This document shows positions 1 through 6,281 of a stretch of 9,970 bases of DNA, one piece after another; the stretch's first letter is position 1, and each line of letters opens with the position of its first letter. The translations under genes were made by a program, and so were the position numbers. This DNA comes from Desulfobacterales bacterium (GTDB lineage Bacteria > Desulfobacterota > DSM-4660 > Desulfatiglandales > Desulfatiglandaceae). The notes beneath the pieces were generated by a model, which searched no databases, was not told the origin of the DNA, and was given only the letters and a program-made list of their open reading frames with translations. The stretch spans positions 1 through 9,970 of the forward strand of contig JAKLQB010000595.1 of the NCBI GenBank assembly GCA_022013615.1, given 5' to 3'.

Positions 1-3
1 CCC

Positions 4-24
4 GGTCGGGTATAAAACCCGACC
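4..24. repeat. Short perfect hairpin repeat at the window edge
   Basis: GGTCGGGT (4-11) is followed by ATAAA (12-16) and the exact reverse complement ACCCGACC (17-24), so the stem is 8 bp, GC-rich, with a 5-nt loop. The flanks CCC and CCTACAA resemble short dispersed intergenic repeats of the 'TAGGGTCGGGT' type that I recall from several proteobacterial genomes. It may also act as a transcription terminator for a gene left of the window, but no T-run follows on either strand. The rest of 25-175 shows no gene, only a weak A/T hairpin at 149-163. Confidence 0.5.
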
Positions 25-175
25 CTACAATGCTTTTGTGCTATGCTCCCGACTTGGTTTTCACACTAATCCGCGATGAGCCTCTGCTTGAAAGGTAGCT
101 TTTGTTGTGAAGGGAGTAGTAAATCGGAGAAATGGTGCTGGCTTGATACTTTTTCCTAAAAAGCAAGGGTTCTTA

Positions 176-649
176 CTATTTGAGACCTATACCCAGCCTG
201 TAGGCCCAGTTCAGGGCAAGTAAGACAGAAAAAATAGCAATACCCCAGCGAGCCCTACCGGCCCTTAGCCACAGGAATCGGTTACGTGAAATTTTAACAC
301 CGAGCAGCAGGCCAGCAGCGTTCCACGCGAACACGAGCACAACCGCGACATACACCAGGCAGGCGATAGGGGAGTTGTACAGAGCGGAGGCCCAGTCCCC
401 ATGAGACATGGCCCAGAACGATCGGGTAAAACCGCAGAATGGACATGGATAGCCTGTCAGTTGAAGAAATGTGCAGGGTCTTAAAGGTAAGAGATTACCT
501 GGAATCCACCTCGACACAAACAAAACGATCCCTGTCAATAGGGCAAGGGGAAAATGTGCCCCCACCACGTCCCAGTAGGAACGAGGGCGGGTCAAGGACA
601 AGAACGGCGAATGGTGGGCTCCGATTCGCCGTTCTCCGGCAGAATCCAT
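176..649 (-). CDS. DUF2752-family membrane protein
   Basis: This is a 157-residue integral membrane protein of unknown function. The family hallmark is visible at residues 69-94: a CPFCGFTRS core (Cys69 and Cys72 in a CxxC), then SHGDWASALYNSP. This is the C-P-x-C-G-x-T-R ... G-D ... A ... N-P pattern of DUF2752. Hydrophobic segments lie near residues 31-47, 97-118 and 134-152, and a further cysteine is at 59. The length is typical of the family. It starts 9 bp after the stop of the upstream membrane-protein gene on the same strand. A GGAG lies somewhat far upstream of the ATG, so translational coupling is likely. The CxxC could bind metal or form a disulfide, but no biochemical role is known to me. 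Family assignment is confident; function is open. Confidence 0.85.
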   Translation of the reverse strand: MDSAGERRIGAHHSPFLSLTRPRSYWDVVGAHFPLALLTGIVLFVSRWIPGNLLPLRPCTFLQLTGYPCPFCGFTRSFWAMSHGDWASALYNSPIACLVYVAVVLVFAWNAAGLLLGVKISRNRFLWLRAGRARWGIAIFSVLLALNWAYRLGIGLK

Positions 650-658
650 TGGAAAGAG

Positions 659-1333
659 TTACTCCGGTTCTTCAATGTTAGTGGTTGTGTCTGCATCTGT
701 ATCAATGTCAGGCGTTTCAACGGTAGTGGCAGGTTTCTCGATCTCACTGAACACATCGCGGTAGGCCACGGTCAGGATACAAACCTGGATAGGGGCAGTG
801 AGAGCCATACCGATTCCGCATGCAATGGCTCCGATACTTCCGATAATACTCGCGACAACTGAAAGGCCTAAAAAAGGCCAAAAATTGGTTTTAACAATGT
901 TGAAGCTCTCCATTGAGGCGGGCCAGAATTCCATACGTTTGTCTACGATGAGGAAGAGACCGAACATAAGGAAAGCTTGAACGACATAAACAACACATAG
1001 GGAGGCCAGTTGTCCAACACAGGGGATGAGAGCAAGGATAAGGGATACGACGAGAACGGCAGCTCCCCAGACTACTACAAAGATCAAGGAGTTCAGGAAG
1101 TAATCAAACCCTTTAAATACGTTTCCAACTTCGGGTTTTGGCTCCGTCTTATCGAAAAGGCGCAAGGTAATCAGAATGATACCCGCCAACATGGGTCCGG
1201 CCAGTATCCCTATTGTCACAGCACTGATTACCAGGGCAATGAGCGAGGCCAGCACAAGAACGCCGAGATTTTCTTTATACAGGTTGAATCCCTTTTCAAA
1301 CCACTCACCAAATTTGACTTCAGCTTTATCCAT
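659..1333 (-). CDS. Polytopic inner-membrane protein with C-terminal AYRDVF motif
   Basis: The product has 224 residues. Hydrophobic stretches are at about 24-62 (probably two helices), 78-131 (probably two) and 151-190 (probably two), suggesting about six membrane helices. The N-terminus KFGEWFEKGFNLYKENL looks like an amphipathic start. The last helix ends in AYRDVF, as in several poorly defined families of small membrane proteins (DUF4013 or DUF975-like); I cannot choose between them. The tail after residue 200 is acidic and Thr/Asp-rich and probably disordered. The start is well supported: AAGGAGG lies 7 nt before the ATG on the minus strand. The gene lies 59 bp after the kinase and 9 bp before the DUF2752 gene, so it is probably the middle gene of a three-gene unit. 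No enzymatic motif is visible. Confidence 0.8.
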   Translation of the reverse strand: MDKAEVKFGEWFEKGFNLYKENLGVLVLASLIALVISAVTIGILAGPMLAGIILITLRLFDKTEPKPEVGNVFKGFDYFLNSLIFVVVWGAAVLVVSLILALIPCVGQLASLCVVYVVQAFLMFGLFLIVDKRMEFWPASMESFNIVKTNFWPFLGLSVVASIIGSIGAIACGIGMALTAPIQVCILTVAYRDVFSEIEKPATTVETPDIDTDADTTTNIEEPE

Positions 1334-1375
1334 TTTTACCCCTCCTTAATTTTCTGGTTGATGAAAGAGCATATA

Positions 1376-1391
1376 TGTTCCCCCTGGAACA
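1376..1391. other. Small inverted repeat just after the kinase stop
   Basis: TGTTCC (1376-1381) and GGAACA (1386-1391) form a perfect 6-bp dyad around CCCT. It sits 1 bp beyond the kinase stop codon, in the 59-bp gap before the membrane-protein gene. The minus-strand sequence that follows is ATATATGCTC with no T-run, so it is unlikely to be an intrinsic terminator. It could be an mRNA processing or stabilising hairpin between two cotranscribed genes, or chance. Confidence 0.3.
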
Positions 1392-1392
1392 G

Positions 1393-3954
1393 TCAACCCT
1401 TGTCTAAAGCCTCCCTGATTTTTACGGACATCTGTTTTATATTAAAGGGTTTCTGGATAAATACATTGCAGCCGTTAACCAACAGATCCTTAGTCTGGTC
1501 ATTGATACTATATCCGCTCGAGAGAAGGACCTTGACGTCAGGGTTTATCCCATGCATATGATCATAAGTCTCTTGGCCACCCATGTCCGGCATAATCATA
1601 TCCAATATAACCATGTCAATCTTATCCTGGTTCTGTTTATAGATTTCTACGGCTTCTTTGCCGCTTTTAGCCACGAAAAAATTGTAACCCAGGGTGCTCA
1701 GCATATCCTTGCCAACATCAATTATCATATCCTCGTCATCAACCAGAAGAATTGTTTCCTCGCCTTTCAAGAACTTTTCAGCCACCTGAATTTCTTTTAT
1801 GAGTTCTTTTTGAGATCTCGGTAAGTAAATGTTAAAAGTGGCTCCATCACCCTTGTTACTGTCAACCTTAATGATACCGCCATGATTTTTGATGATGCCG
1901 TAAGCAGACGCGAGTCCCAGGCCGGTCCCTCTTCCCATTTTCTTGGTGGTAAAGAAAGGGTCGAAGATGCGTTGCTTAGTTGCATTGTCCATACCCACTC
2001 CTGTATCTCTGACAGATATTTTCACGTAATTGCCGGTTTCGATACCATAAGGCTTCACAAATACCTGATCAAGCATAACGTTTTCTGTTTCAAGATACAG
2101 GTCGCCGCCATTAGGCATGGCCTGCCAGGCATTGACATAGAGATTTAACAGGACCTGCTCAATCTGTCCTTGATCTGCTTCTACGATCCAGATGTCCTCC
2201 TGAAATTTTGAGTGTACACTAATCTCTTTTTTCGTGCGACCGAACATCTCAGAACTTTTTTCTATTAGCTCGTTTAGACTGACCGGCTTGACCTCATATT
2301 TTCCGCCTCTTGAAAACCCTAACAACTGTTTCGTAAGGCCCGCCGCATTTTGAATATATTGTTCAATGTGTCTCAGTTTTTCATAATGCGGATGGCCTGG
2401 ATCAACATCCAAAAGCATTAATGAAGCGTTTCCCTGGATACCCATGAGCAGGTTATTAAAATCATGAGCAATGCCACCGGCCAGCGTACCAATAGCCTCC
2501 ATTTTTTGCGCATGCTGGAGTTGGCCTTCAAGTTTTTCTTTTTCCTTCTCTGCCTGTTTACGTTTGGTAATGTCGTTTCCAATACCGAGAATACCCACAA
2601 TTTGACCATTTTCATCTAATCTTGGTGTTAATGTTGAATGAATCCAGAGTTCGCGCCCGTCTTTCGCAACTTCTCTTATCTCAAAGGTTAATTCTTTATT
2701 ATCTGAAAATACTGATGATTTAATTTTTTGTATACCTTCCTTTGTTTCATCATCCGGATAGAGTATGTCTATTTTTTGTCGACCAATTATTTCTTCAGCC
2801 TTGTATCCAAAGATGTTTTCAGCACCTTTGTTCCAGAATAACACGTTGGAATCAAGATCGGTCGAGATGATGGAAATGGAAGAAGAGCTGTCCAGTATGT
2901 TTTTCAGGAATTTGTTTGTTTCCTGGAGCGCCTCCTCCGCGCGCTTGCGCTCCGATATCTCCTGCTGCAGAAGCGCATTGGCCTCTGACAGTTCGGCTGT
3001 TCGCTCTCCCACACGCTCTTCAAGCTCGTCGTGAGCTGTCTGTAATGCCTCCTCGGTCCGCTTGCTTTTGGAATAGAGCAACGCGTTTTCGAGGGCCACT
3101 GCCGCCGGAAAACTCAATCCGGTAAGTAAAAAGAGATCATCTTTCCGGAAGCCGTCGGGCGCCCTAACAGAGTGTACGTAAATAACACCCCGGGTTTGCA
3201 ACTTACTTATCAAGGGGACACACATTATGGATTTGATTTTAAGGTTTACGATGCTATCGGATAGATTTTCCTCATCTTCTTGACTCGTATCTGACATCAT
3301 TACTGCTTTGCCATCGCGTATGACTCGATCCACTATAGTCCGACTGTAGCTGTTTTTATTATTCCTCCTTTTGTCTCGTGATCTGGTTATTATTTCTTTG
3401 AGTTTCCCAGTGGTGTCATCAATTAGTATAATCGCTCCGCCGTCTATTCTTCTAAAACGGTCGAAGAGAGAATCCATAATTTTTTGGGCTATTTCATTGA
3501 TATCCAATGACTGCATCAGTGCGGAAGATACCTCATAGATCAGTTCCAGTTCCCTTTGATTCGTAATACGCCTTTCCCTGTATGAAAGATCCTTTTTTCT
3601 CCCATTAAGCTTTTCCGAAAGGTTTATGGAATACTTTGTATTCGCGCTATCACTTGGGCATTCCCTGCCCAGGCTAATCACGGTGTCCCCGATGGAAACG
3701 GGAAGCCCTTCCTCCACCTCGAACTCATAACCGGGCTTTATCGGGTCTCCGTCAATCCAGGTGCCGTTCTCGCTTTTTAAATCCTCAATTAGTAATATTC
3801 CGTCCCTTTTGATAATTTTTACATGTTTTCTTGAAATAGAACGGTCCTTAATTTGAACGTCATTGTCAGAAGCCCTTCCAATAAAGGTGGCGTCACCTTT
3901 AAGTTCGGTGGACGTGCCCCCCATTGGCCCGTTAACAATATAGAGCTTGGTCAT
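1393..3954 (-). CDS. Cytoplasmic hybrid sensor histidine kinase, FHA-GAF-PAS-HisKA-HATPase-REC
   Basis: The 853-residue protein should autophosphorylate on histidine and pass the phosphate to its own receiver domain. An FHA domain spans about 1-95 (G26-R27, S39xSRKH44, N63-G64-T65), a fold that binds phosphothreonine. A GAF domain spans about 135-292 and a coiled coil about 296-350. A PAS/PAC domain spans about 346-466. The H-box GGIAHDFNN gives His497. ATPase motifs are N604/N608, DTGVG at 650-654, FDPFF at 664-668 and GRGTGLG at 674-680. The C-terminal receiver (about 733-851) has D739/D740, phosphoacceptor D785, S812 or S813 and K835, so every key residue is present. No membrane segment is seen, so it is cytoplasmic. 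No separate response regulator lies nearby, so the output needs another partner or a phosphorelay. A GGGGTG stretch before the ATG serves as a modest ribosome site. Ligands of the GAF and PAS domains cannot be read from the sequence. Confidence 0.95.
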   Translation of the reverse strand: MTKLYIVNGPMGGTSTELKGDATFIGRASDNDVQIKDRSISRKHVKIIKRDGILLIEDLKSENGTWIDGDPIKPGYEFEVEEGLPVSIGDTVISLGRECPSDSANTKYSINLSEKLNGRKKDLSYRERRITNQRELELIYEVSSALMQSLDINEIAQKIMDSLFDRFRRIDGGAIILIDDTTGKLKEIITRSRDKRRNNKNSYSRTIVDRVIRDGKAVMMSDTSQEDEENLSDSIVNLKIKSIMCVPLISKLQTRGVIYVHSVRAPDGFRKDDLFLLTGLSFPAAVALENALLYSKSKRTEEALQTAHDELEERVGERTAELSEANALLQQEISERKRAEEALQETNKFLKNILDSSSSISIISTDLDSNVLFWNKGAENIFGYKAEEIIGRQKIDILYPDDETKEGIQKIKSSVFSDNKELTFEIREVAKDGRELWIHSTLTPRLDENGQIVGILGIGNDITKRKQAEKEKEKLEGQLQHAQKMEAIGTLAGGIAHDFNNLLMGIQGNASLMLLDVDPGHPHYEKLRHIEQYIQNAAGLTKQLLGFSRGGKYEVKPVSLNELIEKSSEMFGRTKKEISVHSKFQEDIWIVEADQGQIEQVLLNLYVNAWQAMPNGGDLYLETENVMLDQVFVKPYGIETGNYVKISVRDTGVGMDNATKQRIFDPFFTTKKMGRGTGLGLASAYGIIKNHGGIIKVDSNKGDGATFNIYLPRSQKELIKEIQVAEKFLKGEETILLVDDEDMIIDVGKDMLSTLGYNFFVAKSGKEAVEIYKQNQDKIDMVILDMIMPDMGGQETYDHMHGINPDVKVLLSSGYSINDQTKDLLVNGCNVFIQKPFNIKQMSVKIREALDKG

Positions 3955-4110
3955 TGAACACCCCGTAACTTAAAAAAAAAGTTTAATTCTTCCCACCGCG
4001 GCGGGATACAATTTCCAAGACGTTAATTAGTGCCTGAACGAAAATCTCGAAATATGGTTTTCTATTTTTACTCGAAAATTTTAAACGCACTGAAATTGTT
4101 TTCTTTTTTT

Positions 4111-4142
4111 AATCCAAAATCCGCAATCCAAAATTCAAAATC
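4111..4142. repeat. Degenerate A-rich short-period repeat
   Basis: Units of the form AATCCAAAAT, CCGCAATCC and AAAATTCAAAATC follow one another inside the element at 4024-4177. Similar 'AATCCAAAATC' runs are, as far as I recall, frequent in intergenic DNA of Desulfobacterota and other environmental genomes. Read on the minus strand the tract is T-rich and lies directly beyond the hairpin at 4143-4171, where it could help termination. Confidence 0.45.
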
Positions 4143-4171
4143 GTGCCTGAATGGGGTTTTCGTTCAGGCAC
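4143..4171 (-). terminator. Candidate terminator hairpin after the helix-turn-helix gene
   Basis: GTGCCTGAA (4143-4151) and TTCAGGCAC (4163-4171) form a 9-bp perfect stem with an 11-nt loop. On the minus strand the stem starts at the stop codon of the helix-turn-helix gene and is followed by GATTTTGAATTTT, which is T-rich but interrupted. It resembles an imperfect intrinsic terminator. The stem shares its right arm with the terminal inverted repeat of the surrounding element, so termination may be a side effect of an insertion. Confidence 0.4.
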
Positions 4172-4362
4172 TAATTATCCTCTACCCCTGCCCTGATTCT
4201 TCTTTCGAACCAGGACTCTATCAATGCCCTGTCAAATCGCCAGTGCTTCCCTATCTTAGCGCAGGGGATTTGACCTTCACTGCAAAGCTTATATAGAGTG
4301 GATTTCGGAATCCGAAGCCACATGGAAACCTCATCCGCATTCAACACGTCTCGGGCCCGCAT
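4171..4362 (-). CDS. Small excisionase-type (HTH_17/MerR-like) DNA-binding protein
   Basis: The 63-residue product is almost entirely one winged helix-turn-helix of the excisionase family. It begins MRARDVLNADEVSMWLRI, continues with the recognition-helix region PKSTLYKLCSEG and the wing IPCAKIGKHWRFDR, and ends in ALIESWF. This matches the usual 'xxEVAxxLxVSxxTVYxLxxxGxIPAxKxGxxWRFxxxxLExW' pattern. The start at 4362 is preferred over an in-frame ATG at 4407. AGGAGGT stands 4 nt upstream of it (4367-4373 in plus coordinates), whereas the longer start has no ribosome site. Such orphan proteins act as small transcription factors or recombination directionality factors. No integrase or phage gene is present, so a regulatory role is more likely. 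It is divergent from the decarboxylase gene. Its final codons and TAG stop lie inside the right arm of an inverted-repeat element, so the original C-terminus may have been replaced. Confidence 0.82.
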   Translation of the reverse strand: MRARDVLNADEVSMWLRIPKSTLYKLCSEGQIPCAKIGKHWRFDRALIESWFERRIRAGVEDN

Positions 4363-4648
4363 TTTTACCTCCTGCCTGTATTTCCGTATGATGCTTGTTT
4401 TACTCATTAATCGTCTTTGTAATCGGATATCCTCGTTATTCCGTATTATTCATGAAACGTGCCAGGGAAGGGCGTTTAATCGGGGAAGGGAATTGTTTAT
4501 GAATTATAATGAGTTATGTATGAGTTGCTCATCAGCGAGTGTGAGTGGATGAACCGGATTCATGTGATTCAGTCTGTCATTATGATATATCAACACATGG
4601 AGACTTAGATGAATTATTAGGTATTTCAGCAGGTTAACCTTTATTCGC

Positions 4649-4675
4649 CAAAATGACCTGCCATACGTCATTTTG
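4649..4675. promoter_or_regulatory. 9-bp dyad, candidate operator
   Basis: CAAAATGAC (4649-4657) and GTCATTTTG (4667-4675) are exact inverted repeats with a 9-nt spacer. TGACCTG also occurs twice in direct orientation (4654-4660, 4674-4680), and CTGCCA (4658-4663) pairs with TGGCAG (4683-4688). The structure is not followed by a T-run, so it is not a terminator. A dyad of this size about 115-140 bp upstream of the decarboxylase start suits a dimeric regulator. The neighbouring helix-turn-helix protein is one candidate, but nothing in the sequence identifies the regulator. Confidence 0.4.
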
Positions 4676-4704
4676 ACCTGGTTGGCAGTTTACCGAAATT
4701 GCTG

Positions 4705-4733
4705 TTTCCGTTTTCAAGGAGTTGTGGTAATAA
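4705..4733 (+). promoter_or_regulatory. Candidate sigma-70 promoter for the decarboxylase
   Basis: TAATAA at 4728-4733 is preceded by TG at 4725-4726, giving an extended -10 (TGGTAATAA). A weak -35, TTTCCG at 4705-4710, stands 17 bp upstream. Transcription would start near 4740, leaving a leader of about 50 nt. The -35 match is poor, so this is only a possibility. Confidence 0.3.
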
Positions 4734-4744
4734 AAAAGGTAACC

Positions 4745-4765
4745 TTGAACCATTGAACTTTGAAC
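4745..4765 (+). repeat. Three TTGAAC units in the decarboxylase leader
   Basis: TTGAAC occurs at 4745-4750, 4753-4758 and 4760-4765, with starts 8 and 7 bp apart, only 11 bp before the ribosome site. It may be part of a common degenerate intergenic repeat ('CCTTGAACC' type), or a set of binding half-sites. Confidence 0.4.
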
Positions 4766-4789
4766 CTGAGTTAAAAAGGAGCTGCATAA

Positions 4790-6208
4790 ATGGATAAAGA
4801 AGTTTTCAGGCAATTTGGTCATGAATTTGTTGATTGGGTGGCAGATTACATGACTGACGTGGCAAAACATCCGGTGGTCTCGCAATTAAGTCCAGGTCAA
4901 ATCAAGGAAAAGATACCTTTGGAACCACCCCTTGAGGGTGAGGCAATGGAAAGGATTTTTTCAGATTTCAAAGAAACGATTCTGCCGGGAATAACCCACT
5001 GGCAGCATCCTTCCTGGTTTGCATACTTTCCGGCCAACAACAGTCCCCCATCCGTTCTGGCAGAATTGCTGACAGCCGGTCTTGGTGCTCAGTGTATGAT
5101 CTGGCAAACATCCCCGGCTGCAGCAGAATTGGAAGAAGTGGTTTTGGAATGGTTGCGCCAGATGCTTGGGCTTCCTGAAGGAATGGCCGGCACCATACAG
5201 GATACAGCCTCTACTGCAACACTGTGTGCTTTGTTGACAGCAAGGGAAAAGGCAACGAACTTTGAAGCAAATCTTAAGGGACTAAAAAAGCCGCTTATGG
5301 TCTATGCCTCAGAGGAAACGCATTCAAGTATAGAGAAGGCCGTTAAAATCGCCGGGTATGGGAAGGAAGCGCTGCGGTATATACCGACGGATGATGCATT
5401 TGCAATGCTCCCATCAAAGCTGGAAGAGATGATTGTTCAGGATAAAGGATCAGGACTGGTACCTGCCTGCGTAGTAGCCACGCTCGGGACAACTTCTTCC
5501 ACAGCCATAGACCCGTTGAGCGCCATTGGGAAGATCAGCCGGCGTCACGGCTTGTGGCTCCATGTTGATGCGGCTTTTGCCGGAACAGCCGCTATACTTC
5601 CGGAAAAGAGAGACATGCTGAAAGGAACTGAGTATATGGATTCATTTGTCTTTAACCCCCATAAGTGGATGTTCACCAATTTCGACTGCTCAGCCTATTT
5701 TGTAAAAGATCCAGGCGTCTTGATCCGGACCTTTGAGGTTCATCCTGAATACCTAAAAACCGGCGTGGATGATCAAGTGAAAAATTTCCGCGACTGGGGC
5801 ATCCAGCTTGGGAGGAGGTTCAGGGCATTGAAACTGTGGTTTGTGATTCGGTCCTACGGGGTAAAGGGACTGCAGGCAATGATCAGAGAGCACATACGGT
5901 TGGCTGAGATATTCAAAAACTGGGTAGAGGAGCATAAACACTTCGAACTCATGGCACCCGTGAGTTTGAGCCTTGTTTGTTTCCGGCTGAATGATGGACG
6001 GCCGGAGGATTCCCTAAACAGATTGAACAGTCAATTCCTCGACAGTCTTAACCATACCGGAAAGGTGTTTTTAACCCATACAACCCTAAAGGGAAAATAT
6101 GTTCTGCGGATGGCAATTGGACAGAGGACGACAGAGGAACGGCATGTCCGGGAGGCATGGGACCTGATGAACGAAAATGCAGCAGAGCTATTGAAAACGT
6201 CGGCGTAA
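4790..6208 (+). CDS. PLP-dependent aromatic-L-amino-acid decarboxylase (group II)
   Basis: The 472-residue enzyme should remove CO2 from an aromatic amino acid (Trp, Phe, Tyr or DOPA) to give the amine, using cytosolic pyridoxal phosphate. The PLP lysine is K292 in FNPHKW, D260 in LHVDAAFAG contacts the pyridine nitrogen, and H178 in EETHSS stacks on the cofactor. The segment IQDTASTATL at 136-145 is the usual bacterial version of the phosphate-binding region. The catalytic-loop tyrosine is conserved as Y321 in HPEYLK, equivalent to Tyr332 of animal DDC. The stretch LGRRFRALKLWFVIR is almost identical to animal and plant enzymes. The length is normal and the protein appears complete. AAGGAG (4776-4781) lies 8 nt before the ATG. 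Substrate preference cannot be read from the sequence. Glutamate decarboxylase is less likely, because the similarity to animal DDC runs through the whole C-terminal half. It is probably transcribed alone or with the large gene 73 bp downstream. Confidence 0.93.
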   Translation: MDKEVFRQFGHEFVDWVADYMTDVAKHPVVSQLSPGQIKEKIPLEPPLEGEAMERIFSDFKETILPGITHWQHPSWFAYFPANNSPPSVLAELLTAGLGAQCMIWQTSPAAAELEEVVLEWLRQMLGLPEGMAGTIQDTASTATLCALLTAREKATNFEANLKGLKKPLMVYASEETHSSIEKAVKIAGYGKEALRYIPTDDAFAMLPSKLEEMIVQDKGSGLVPACVVATLGTTSSTAIDPLSAIGKISRRHGLWLHVDAAFAGTAAILPEKRDMLKGTEYMDSFVFNPHKWMFTNFDCSAYFVKDPGVLIRTFEVHPEYLKTGVDDQVKNFRDWGIQLGRRFRALKLWFVIRSYGVKGLQAMIREHIRLAEIFKNWVEEHKHFELMAPVSLSLVCFRLNDGRPEDSLNRLNSQFLDSLNHTGKVFLTHTTLKGKYVLRMAIGQRTTEERHVREAWDLMNENAAELLKTSA

Positions 6209-6219
6209 TAGAGCATTAT
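6191..6219 (+). promoter_or_regulatory. Candidate sigma-70 promoter for the large envelope protein
   Basis: TTGAAA (6191-6196, 5 of 6 consensus bases) is separated by 17 bp from CATTAT (6214-6219, 4 of 6). It overlaps the end of the decarboxylase gene and would give a leader of about 55 nt before the ATG at 6282. The 73-bp gap holds no clear terminator, so read-through from the decarboxylase is also possible. Confidence 0.33.
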
Positions 6220-6281
6220 GTGTTTGTTCATGTGTTATTTTATGAGGGGTTAGTTTGACTCTAACAGAGAAGGGGAAAAAC

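Larger units (their letters stand above)
4024..4177. mobile_element. MITE-like element with 21-bp perfect terminal inverted repeats
   Basis: Positions 4024-4044 and 4157-4177 are exact reverse complements over 21 bp. The shared core is TAGTGCCTGAACGAAAA. A third, partial copy GTGCCTGAA lies at 4143-4151, in the same orientation as the left arm. The outermost TAATTA of each arm is itself palindromic, so a target duplication (TA or TAATTA) could be hidden in the arms. The interior is A/T-rich with no coding potential. Size, termini and lack of a gene fit a non-autonomous miniature element or dispersed repeat, but no second full copy is in the window to prove mobility. It lies between the kinase (starts 3954, minus) and the small helix-turn-helix gene, and its right arm covers that gene's last codons. 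It may also contain the kinase promoter. Confidence 0.55.
4363..4789. other. 427-bp divergent intergenic region
   Basis: This region separates the helix-turn-helix gene (minus) from the decarboxylase (plus), and no credible gene is visible in it. It holds several candidate regulatory structures: a 9-bp dyad at 4649-4675, a 10-bp palindrome AGGTTAACCT at 4631-4640, a related dyad AAGGT-A-ACCTT at 4736-4746, a possible extended -10 promoter near 4725-4733, and three TTGAAC units at 4745-4765. The left part (about 4408-4600) shows only loose ATGAG/ATGAA-like repetition. Confidence 0.6.

Noticed and set aside
149..163. CTTTTT-CCT-AAAAAG dyad just beyond the DUF2752 gene as a terminator
   Set aside because: The 6-bp stem is nearly all A-T with a 3-nt loop and no T-run after it, so it is too weak to call.
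439..862. Plus-strand open frames at 439-681 and 554-862
   Set aside because: They are antisense to the two membrane-protein genes, whose family motifs and helices are clear.
4171..4362. Excisionase gene as evidence of a prophage or integrative element
   Set aside because: No integrase, attachment-site pair or other phage gene is present. Orphan proteins of this fold are common regulators.
4363..4407. Longer form of the helix-turn-helix protein starting at 4407
   Set aside because: It has no ribosome site, while the ATG at 4362 has AGGAGGT at ideal spacing and the domain begins there.
4444..4464. Perfect sigma-54 -24 element TGGCACG on the minus strand upstream of the helix-turn-helix gene
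   Set aside because: The -12 position reads ATGA instead of TTGC, so the essential GC is missing.
4683..4703. TGGCAG followed by TTGCT upstream of the decarboxylase, resembling a sigma-54 promoter
   Set aside because: The GG and GC are 17 bp apart instead of the required 12.
5750..5800. Possible Tyr-to-Phe change in the decarboxylase catalytic loop (F333 in NFRDW), which would suggest an aldehyde synthase
   Set aside because: On alignment with animal DDC, F333 matches the tyrosine of DYRHW (residue 346). The catalytic Tyr332 lies earlier, in PTYLK, and is conserved here as Y321 in PEYLK. H178 is also kept, so ordinary decarboxylation is expected.
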